64,000 nucleotides of DNA from Cadophora sp. MPI-SDFR-AT-0126 (lineage: Eukaryota > Ascomycota > Leotiomycetes > Helotiales > Ploettnerulaceae): the NCBI GenBank assembly GCA_020747065.1, contig JAGMVK010000015.1, forward strand, positions 930,001-994,000. The letters run 5' to 3'. The notes below the pieces were generated by a model that made no database searches, was not told where the DNA came from, and saw nothing but the letters and a program-made list of their open reading frames with translations. The position numbers were made by a program, and so were the translations under genes. Every line of letters starts with the position of its first letter. Position 1 is the first letter of the stretch. Positions 57,106-64,000 of this stretch are shown one piece after another.

Positions 57106-59409
57106 ATGTCCATCTCAAGAACACCCCCACACCCCCTCATCCCTCTCAGCATCGAGGAGTCACATCGTGCACGAGACATCGTCCTGGGCTCCCACAAGAG
57201 CTCAATCGTTGACTTCCGTGCCATCTCTCTCGAAGAGCCACCAAAAGCAGAACTCCAACCGTTCTTAGACTTAGAAAATGCTGGAAAGCTGCAACCTAGC
57301 ACACCTAGACCAGCTCGTCTGGCTCGTGCAACTTACGATGTCATTGGGAGAGACAAGATTGCCAAGTACTGCGAGTCGTTGATTGATGTCCAGAAAGGGA
57401 TGCTCATCAGCCAAACGGTCGTTGAGAAACCGGCTCATGCTGCTTTGACGTTGTGGGTATTCCAAAATAGAGTCTCGTGATATGCCAGCTGACTTGCGTA
57501 CAGGAAGGAGTTCGATGATGTTGCTGCTGCAGTAGCTGCTTCGTCTCTGTTCAAAGAAGAGATTGCAAAATTGAATATTCCGGACAAATACGAAGTCGTT
57601 GTTGAGCCATGGCCATATGGAGGTTAGTCATCTTCTCCGATGTCATTGAACAAATAAAGAGTTTATTTTCGACAGGGCCCGATGAGGATGAAGAATGGAA
57701 ACGGACTTTTCAAGCACTCTGCTTCGCCAACGATACCACCACTGGTAACCCCGACTCCAACTTCTACGCCTACCCATTGCCGCTCATTCCCATCATGGAT
57801 GCTCGCACTCGCGAGATTATCCGAATTGACCACCTCGCAACAGGTGGCGAAGAAGACGGTCTCAGCTATGGGACATCGACCGGAAATATCATGGATCGTT
57901 ATCAGCCAGCTGAATATGTCCCTGAACTTCTCCCTGGTGGTCTGAGGGCGGACCTGAAGCAGCTGAATGTTGTTCAGCCGGATGGACCTTCATTCAAAGT
58001 CACGGATGAAAGCTTAGTTGAGTGGCAGAAGTGGAGATTTAGAGTTGGGTTTAATTATCGCGAGGGTGCCACGCTTCATGATATTAGATATGATGGCAGG
58101 AGTGTCATGTATCGTCTCAGTGTTAGCGAGATGGTGTGTATTGTCCACGTTAAAATGAGTATTCGTACTGACAACATAGACTGTCCCGTACGCGGATCCT
58201 CGAGCTCCTTTCCAGCGAAAGCAAGCCTTTGACTTCGGAGATGGGGGTGCCGGAATCTGCGCCAACAATCTTCAACTTGGATGCGATTGTTTGGGTCACA
58301 TCAAGGTACTTTGATCTTCGAAACTCCTGAAACGACGTCCAGCTAATCTCTTTTTTTCTCGAAGTATTTCGATACCGTCAAGACAGCTGGCGATGGCACA
58401 ACAACAATCAGCCCCAACGTTGTCTGCCTGCACGAGCAAGACAACGGCATCGCATGGAAACATTCAAACTGGCGAACTGGCCGTGCCGTCGTAACAAGAC
58501 ACCGTGAGCTAGTTGTCCAGTTCATCATCACCCTCGCCAACTACGAATACATCTTCGCCTACAAGTTTGATCAAGCAGGCGGGATTATGGTCGAAGCCCG
58601 CGCTACCGGCATCGTCAGCGTCGTCTCTATCGACGCAGGCAAGAAATCCCAGTACGGGAATGTCGTATCACCAGGTGTTCTCGCACAAAACCATCAGCAC
58701 GTTTTCGCTATTCGTATCGACCCAGCCATTGACGGAGCAGACAATACTGTGCTTACCGAGGAATCCCACCCCGTTCCGACATCAGCTCACCGGAACCCTA
58801 AGGGTAATTTCTACGAAGTCGTGCAGAACCAAATCGAGAGATCGCAATGGCTGGACGCGGCACCACAGCACAACAGAGTCATCAAGATGATCAACCCGAA
58901 CAAAATCAACCCAGTCAGTGGTCACCCTGTTGGGTACAAGTTCACGCCAATGCCCACACAAGTCCTGCTTGCCCAGCCAGATTCCATACAGTCACGCCGT
59001 GCTCAATTTGCCAAACATCATGTGTGGGTGACGAAATACAAGGATGGGGAACTGTACGCTGGCGGGAGGTACACGCTTCAGAGCCAGGACGAGATTGGTG
59101 GTGTCAGTGATGCTGTGAAGAGGAGAGATGATGTGAAGAATACTGATGTGGTGGTTTGGAGTTGCTTTGGTCTCACGCATAACCCGAGAGTGGAGGACTG
59201 GCCTGTTATGTAAGCCCCACTCGAGACTCCTGAAATAGGTCCTTTTACTGATGCGTTGAAACAGGCCGGTGGATATCATGCAGCTTCACCTCAAGCCCGT
59301 TGATTTTTTCACGGAGAATCCGGCGCTGGATGTTCCTTCTAATAGAAATCTGTCGAGTACGTTGGTGACGGAGGATAGTTGTTGTTCGAAAGAGGGGTCG
59401 AAGCTGTGA
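57106..59409 (+). CDS. peroxisomal copper amine oxidase (TPQ enzyme)
   Basis: It oxidises primary amines using copper and a self-made topaquinone cofactor, releasing aldehyde, ammonia and hydrogen peroxide. Six exons (57106-57452, 57504-57622, 57676-58133, 58180-58305, 58365-59209, 59265-59409) join in frame to 679 residues, the normal family size. The TPQ motif is TLANYEY, with Y410 as cofactor precursor. The likely catalytic base is D326 in QAFDFGDGGAG, followed by the disulfide region LGCDCLG. Copper ligands are H460 and H462 (NHQHVF) and H622 (GLTHNPR). The N-terminal domains show HPLIPLSIEE and YEVVVEPWPYGG. The last residues are GSKL, a canonical PTS1 signal, so the enzyme should be peroxisomal beside catalase. 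All key residues are present; there is no sign of damage. Confidence 0.97.
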
Positions 59410-59926
59410 GGGTCCACTCTGATATTTCGAATGGAGCATTGAGTAGTAAATGAGAAGTCTTTCAAGAGTGGACTTGAGACAAAAAGGTGGATTGGGTATC
59501 GATCAAAATCTGTCCGAGAACACAGGGTTATATCTGAGGATGAACTTGTGTTGCGAAATACACCGGACAGCGCTTTTACGTCGTTCAGATACTATGGGCT
59601 TTGAAGCTTTCGTAAGTTGACATGAATAATTTGTATTTAAGTCGTGATATGTTCTGTTTAACTTCAAGTGATCTTCAAGCGGCTAGCTTTAGCATAGACG
59701 GTTCTTGAGCTATATACTAGTCAACCAGAATCGACCCATCTGTGGTAGATCTACTACAGCGGGGGGTAGAACAACTTAAAATCTCGACTCCTTCGGCAAA
59801 GCTAGCTAGTTGCTCATCTCAGTCTTACTATCACTACAGGTCGGTCCAGCCTCAATTCATAATTCAATTCTGACACTTTGCAAATCAAAAATCACGAGTC
59901 TACCACCCGACACCTGTTCGCCCACA
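59410..59926. other. no gene seen
   Basis: This gap lies between the copper amine oxidase and a small gene. It contains AT-rich DNA with short frames. Nothing is recognised. Confidence 0.4.
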
Positions 59927-60337
59927 ATGCCCCAGAAATCTCTCACGGATCGCTTTTACCAACAAATCCGCCACAAAGTATACAATAAACTACACCAAAC
60001 GCCCCGCGACTCATCATCCCCACCGCCCTGCACAGCGATTCCCTTTACCCGTCTCAACATCATCGCAACAGACACACCACAATGGCTCTGGTCCACAGCT
60101 CAATGCCAAGCCTGGATCACTACCGTCGCCGTCACATTGTGGAATTGTTCAGAAGAGGAAGCTGAGATGCTGGCCAGCATGTTCAACGTCTCGGACAGCT
60201 ATCTGTGGTCCTTGAGGAGTGAGACGTAGAAGTCTTGATTTCGGAATGCGAGGGGGACGTTGATGTTTAATATGCTGAGGGCGTGAATGAAGGAAGAGGG
60301 GGCGGTTCCGAAGAGTATCACGTTTGATCATGATTGA
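59927..60337 (+). CDS. small paralogue of the 61.2-kb gene; short, spliced or decaying
   Basis: From the ATG at 59927 the frame runs to a TAG at 60227-60229 (100 residues). The core TPQWLWSTAQCQAWITTV matches TPQWRWSNAQCRAWLTQV in the gene at 61170. Beyond the stop, in the same frame and after two more stops, EEGAVPKSITFDHD mirrors the paralogue's KEGAVPREVEIEHY. Either a 78-nt intron (60219-60296, GTGAGA ... GGAAG) removes the stops and yields 110 residues, or this is a decaying copy with three nonsense changes. The predicted chain lacks the paralogue's N-terminal head and much of its middle (KEWKEWNAWLGADGQ). Function is unknown. Transcript reads would settle which model is right. Confidence 0.5.
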
Positions 60338-61169
60338 GAGACTGGTAGATGGAGGGGAAGATTATACCGCTGGCGAATTTTTGAGGTGCATGATATGCAA
60401 AGGTGTGTGAAGATGTGAGCACTCACGACTGAGCGTAGACTTGGAGTGAACACACTATTACAGATAAATTAGATATAGTATGGAAAAGTATGTTCCATCT
60501 TCGGGACTCGGGATGGAATGATAGTACTCTGTTTTTTTTCAGTGTTTGGCGTTGGATATGTGGCTTTTGGGTTCAGAACACATCGACGTCGCAGCCTGTG
60601 TTTGGTACTCGCTGAAAAAAAAAAACCAACCCAACCAATGCGATTTATAATTATAGCCACGAAATAAATGCCCGCATGAACAGACAACAACCGCTGATGA
60701 TTACCTTGCTTCGCCAATGCCCCTCGCAACCGCAAAATCTACCACAAATCCCCTACCCAAGTTTTCCCGTGCCACCTTGTTTACTTTAAACGAGATCACG
60801 TGCAATATATTAAGGAGGATTCGATTCCGGAACACTAAACGCGGCACACCATCACGCGCATGATCAATTCATAGCCCAATGGCACCAAGCAGGTCTCACA
60901 CATATGAAAAACTTCTGCAAAAGCTAAGAATGGCTTCAACGTCATGCACAATGAACAATCTGGACCAAACACCAACGAACTATTGGGTGTCAGCGTTAAC
61001 TTGAGGAAGCGACGATGGGCGGGGTATGAACGAAGGAAGCTATGGGGACCGGGACGTAGTTGGCGCTGATTCGAATACTCCATCGTACTTTCTTTCCTCA
61101 TATCTACTTCTTCCTCTTGATGATTCTATATCATCTCTTGTGCACCATAAACATCGTGTCTCTTTGAAA
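60338..61169. other. no gene seen; leader of the myristoylation-motif gene
   Basis: About 0.8 kb between the two paralogues. An ATG at 61026 opens the same frame as the gene at 61170, adding 48 residues of hydrophobic and polar sequence. I prefer the later ATG because of its myristoylation motif and AAAATGGG context. Confidence 0.4.
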
Positions 61170-61970
61170 ATGGGTCAAGTCTGCTCAGGACGCATTAAGC
61201 CCACCAAGACGCGCCCACCCTCTCCATCTGCACCTCCACCATACTCAGCGCCCAAATCACCAGTCAGCGCCACCGTATCTGAAGAGAAAGAAGACCCGCC
61301 AGAACTCTCCTCGCATCCTGCACTTCGAAATCGTGGAGATTCACTCACCGATCCTACTCTCCTCCTTCTGCAGAAACCACCACCGGCACATTTAAGCAAG
61401 GAGAATCAACACGCAAACACCGACGAGAAGGAGCATGATGACTGCAGCAACCTCTCCACCATCACCGCGTACTCCACCCCGCAATGGCGCTGGTCCAACG
61501 CCCAATGCCGCGCCTGGCTCACCCAAGTCCTGATAACCTACGGCGGGCGACCCTCCCCCGTCGCCCACCGCCTCGCCGACAGCTTCCACGGCTGGGGCCC
61601 AAACCTCTACATGAAAGAGTGGAAGGAGTGGAATGCGTGGCTTGGTGCCGATGGGCAGGCTATCTTTGCGCTGCTGATGGAAGAGCATGGTAAAGAGGGG
61701 GCGGTGCCGAGGGAGGTGGAGATTGAACATTATGTTAGGGGGGAGGGGAAGCCCCAGGGAGAAGGGTATGAGGTGTTGGAGATTGGGGTGAGGAGTAGGT
61801 ATCCTTTGAAGGGTCAGAGCACTGGGGATGATGGTGCGAGAGGGAATAGTGGGAAAGCGGCGGGCAAGGGAAAGGAGAGGCAGGAGGTTGAGAATTTTGT
61901 GGAGGGGGATGCAGTGCAGGATGTGAAGATGCAGGTTGCTAGTGAGTGGGGGAAAGGGAGACTGAAGTAG
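61170..61970 (+). CDS. uncharacterised fungal protein with N-myristoylation motif; possible nonsense-truncated tail
   Basis: 266 residues from the ATG at 61170. The head MGQVCSGR fits the N-myristoylation rule (Gly2, Ser6) with a Cys at position 5 for palmitoylation, so the protein is probably tethered to a membrane. A Pro/Ser-rich stretch (RPPSPSAPPPYSAPKSP) and an acidic linker follow. A folded Trp-rich domain spans about 105-195: TPQWRWSNAQCRAWLTQVLI, NLYMKEWKEWNAWLGADGQA, EEHGKEGAVPREVEIEHY. It is shared with the smaller neighbour at 59927. After the TAG at 61968-61970 the same frame stays open for 38 codons with coiled-coil-like EEREKLKAEREKPVVEGEK and a basic end, so the TAG may be a nonsense change. 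Biochemical role unknown. Confidence 0.75.
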   Translation: MGQVCSGRIKPTKTRPPSPSAPPPYSAPKSPVSATVSEEKEDPPELSSHPALRNRGDSLTDPTLLLLQKPPPAHLSKENQHANTDEKEHDDCSNLSTITAYSTPQWRWSNAQCRAWLTQVLITYGGRPSPVAHRLADSFHGWGPNLYMKEWKEWNAWLGADGQAIFALLMEEHGKEGAVPREVEIEHYVRGEGKPQGEGYEVLEIGVRSRYPLKGQSTGDDGARGNSGKAAGKGKERQEVENFVEGDAVQDVKMQVASEWGKGRLK

Positions 61971-62087
61971 TTGACGGAGGAGAGGGAGAAATTGAAAGCG
62001 GAGAGGGAGAAGCCCGTGGTGGAGGGTGAGAAAGCATCCAAGTCGCGTAGGTTTCATAGGCGGTCGAAAGATGCTGGGAAAATGTAA
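61971..62087 (+). other. coding-like extension behind an in-frame TAG
   Basis: Directly after the TAG the frame continues for 38 sense codons to TAA at 62085-62087, without interruption and with strongly charged, helix-forming residues. The base after the stop is T (TAG T), which is not a known strong read-through context. It looks like a former C-terminus. Confidence 0.45.
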
Positions 62088-62364
62088 TAGGCTACTTGAC
62101 CCTATTGGAGCAGGAGTTGGTATAAATTTTAATGTAATGTTCAAACAAGCTTTGAATTATTCGCGTATGCGCTTTGAGAACACTGCGTAAAGCTCCAACT
62201 AAGCTCGTATGATAGGCTTGTGTAGAAGAGGATCACCTTCATGGGAGAGCATCCCCTGAGATTGTACAACAGTGCCGAGAAATAGATATGAAGCAAGATC
62301 ATGACCATCGATCGAATTGCACGAACACCCAACAGATAGAACAGCTGAGTAAGACAACATTCCC

Positions 62365-63549
62365 TTATGGATGGTACATCCACTCGCCCTGATTGAAAAC
62401 AATCTCAAACTGCACATTCTCGAATGTGCCCACCATAGCATAAAGATCATTAAATCCCTCCAACCCAGTAACCGGCAGATCTTCCTCAGCATCTCCTTCC
62501 TCGTGTAGATTCCAGCTACTCTCCTTCCTACCATCTCTCGTGAAGAAGATTTCAATATCAATCGGATTCGTGGACATTGTCTGTGCCGGCGCAGAATCGT
62601 ACGAAGGAGGTGCATCGAGGTTTCTCGCCGTGAAAGTCATTCCAATACCCAATGTCTCTCCTGCTTTAAAGGGTTGTGTGAAATCCTTCCCACCCCATCG
62701 ATCATTGATGTATTTGCTTCCATCATCTCCATGTACAGCCAGATTTCCTCTATGCCAACCCGGCAGTCGAAATGTAGGATACGGTGGTGCGCCGAACCCC
62801 ATTGCCAGACTGACTTCTCTCCTGTTGGTCTGCTTGATCCGCACTTCGTAGTATATGCTCTTTGTTCGCGCGGTTCGAAGAGGAGAGTGTGCCATGACGG
62901 AGTAGAGAGGAAGGGTCGATATTATGCAACTGTCTGGATTACTGGCTTTGGTCTTTCCTGCCCATACTCCAGGTCTTGGTCGTTCAAGATTTCCTTGATA
63001 GTCTCTGGGTCTCACAACTCCAATCTCTCCCTTTGCAATGGCTTCGAGAGCCGCCTCTGGAAGTGTGATTGGGCCCGTGATAGGATTCTGAGCACACCAT
63101 ATCTCTCCTAGCTCTGCCTGTTGTTCCGTTGCGTTGTTTGTGGCACTTCGTTGATTGCCCATTGATGGTGGCGGTGGGAGGAGAGAAGTATCTGGGACAG
63201 CTGTCTGCCAATCATGATATGGTTCTTGCGGCGGCGCATCGTATGAATGAGATGGCGGAGGCCCTTCAGGCGCCGAATATTCCTGTGTTCGATTTGGGGG
63301 AGGGCCTGGCGGTGCGGAATAGTCGTTGCGATTTGGTGGGGGTCCAGCAGGTGCGCCATAAATCTCTGGACTTTGATACTGATGGGAAGGTGGTGGGCCT
63401 GCTGGCGGTTGGTAGGAATTATCTTGAGGCATGGTGCTTGATGTTTTGGAGGGTTTTGATTCAACGGGTCTAGAGTTGAGGTGGTCGTTGTAGTCGTTAT
63501 TCAATCTTGATGACGGGTCATCGCCTTTGAGCTTGCTACCGAAACACAT
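62365..63549 (-). CDS. SPRY-domain protein with Pro-rich N-terminal repeats
   Basis: This is a single-exon gene of 394 residues starting at the ATG at 63549. Residues 1-40 are polar (MCFGSKLKGDD). Residues 45-135 carry about five repeats of a PxGPPPxxxxxYSAP type unit, probably a flexible ligand for SH3/WW-type domains. The C-terminal half (about 165-394) reads as a SPRY/B30.2 fold: SIYYEVRIKQTNRREVSLAM, FGAPPYPTFRLPGWHRGNLAVHGDDG, AGETLGIGMTF, IDIEIFFTRDGRKESSWNLH, LYAMVGTFENVQFEIVFNQG. In yeast, SPRY proteins of the Ssh4/Ear1 group help sort membrane proteins, but there is no membrane segment here, so that role is only a comparison. The N-terminal Cys2 could be lipidated. The ligand is unknown. 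Confidence 0.85.
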   Translation of the reverse strand: MCFGSKLKGDDPSSRLNNDYNDHLNSRPVESKPSKTSSTMPQDNSYQPPAGPPPSHQYQSPEIYGAPAGPPPNRNDYSAPPGPPPNRTQEYSAPEGPPPSHSYDAPPQEPYHDWQTAVPDTSLLPPPPSMGNQRSATNNATEQQAELGEIWCAQNPITGPITLPEAALEAIAKGEIGVVRPRDYQGNLERPRPGVWAGKTKASNPDSCIISTLPLYSVMAHSPLRTARTKSIYYEVRIKQTNRREVSLAMGFGAPPYPTFRLPGWHRGNLAVHGDDGSKYINDRWGGKDFTQPFKAGETLGIGMTFTARNLDAPPSYDSAPAQTMSTNPIDIEIFFTRDGRKESSWNLHEEGDAEEDLPVTGLEGFNDLYAMVGTFENVQFEIVFNQGEWMYHP

Positions 63550-64000
63550 CCTGAGACTCTGAGGGGAGGAGAAACAAAGGCAAGGAAAGTTAATGTACTT
63601 GACCTGGCTGACTAGTTGTACTTCAAGTGTATGAGTGATTTATTGCAATGCCTCCTTTGTAGTCTTCCTGATGTCAGTGATTGAGTGCAGGCAGGTAGGC
63701 TGTGCAATCCGGTTATTCAGAGATGGCATGGCATGGCACAGCACACTGCAAACAGAATGAGGCGCAATGAGATCATGTTTAGATCGAGAGGCGGTGAAAC
63801 AGGGCAGCTCGGACGGGAGTTATTCCGGTCCGATCACATCAAAACAATGCCGAGGTCAGCACCAGAACAACAGTCCTACGGTTCGTACGGAGGTAGAGTA
63901 CTCTATATCACATCTGGAGGACAAGAAGATACCAGCCATTAGCCTTACCGCTCAACACTCAATTGGCTTTTAGTGTTCATGCTCTGGATTTCAAGACCAT
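63550..64000. other. no gene seen; right edge
   Basis: This is upstream DNA of the SPRY gene and the window edge. There are two overlapping short plus-strand frames without motif. Nothing is recognised. Confidence 0.35.

Noticed and set aside
1..64000. Transposons, CRISPR arrays, rRNA, polyketide or peptide synthase genes
   Set aside because: No transposase, reverse transcriptase, terminal repeats, spaced direct repeats, rRNA cores or synthase modules were seen.

Overview
The window is nuclear DNA of a filamentous ascomycete. Genes lie on both strands with no operons. Most are cut by short introns of about 45-140 nt that have GTAAGT/GTATGT-like donors and CTAAC/CTGAC-like branch points just before the acceptor. 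Gene content (GWT1, a KIN4-family kinase, a Cps1-type polysaccharide synthase, GH64, Zn2Cys6 and APC-permease families) fits Pezizomycotina. A helotialean (Leotiomycetes) origin is my guess from overall style, not proven. I see no bacterial, viral, CRISPR, rRNA or convincing tRNA content and no intact transposon. Coordinates of spliced genes come from manual exon joining; in the main genes every junction keeps the reading frame.

Left part (0-13 kb): a short one-helix membrane protein; an intron-dense stretch with one or two possible small secreted or membrane protein genes built of very short exons; GWT1 (GPI-anchor inositol acylation) on the minus strand; a BTB-like protein; then more than 5 kb without a clear gene. 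Middle (13-41 kb): a Cps1-type processive glycosyltransferase flanked by unusually long non-coding stretches full of short tandem repeats; a basic low-complexity protein; a metallo-beta-lactamase-like protein divergent from a chlorohydrolase/deaminase-type amidohydrolase; and a 1,219-residue KIN4-type kinase.

Right part (41-64 kb): gene-dense accessory-looking DNA. A secreted cupin, an NAD(P)-binding epimerase-like reductase and a Baeyer-Villiger monooxygenase are read in the same direction, followed by a GH64 beta-1,3-glucanase. Next is a compact set that looks like an amine-utilisation cluster: a Zn2Cys6 regulator, an APC-type amine/GABA/choline permease, a flavin amine oxidase sharing a divergent promoter with the permease, and a copper amine oxidase ending in SKL (peroxisomal). 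The two oxidase promoters hold clustered GATA-factor sites, as expected for nitrogen-source control. The cluster is followed by two neighbouring paralogues of a small uncharacterised family. One is short with in-frame stops (intron or decay). The other is probably N-myristoylated and has a stop codon 38 codons before the end of coding-like sequence. A SPRY protein closes the window.
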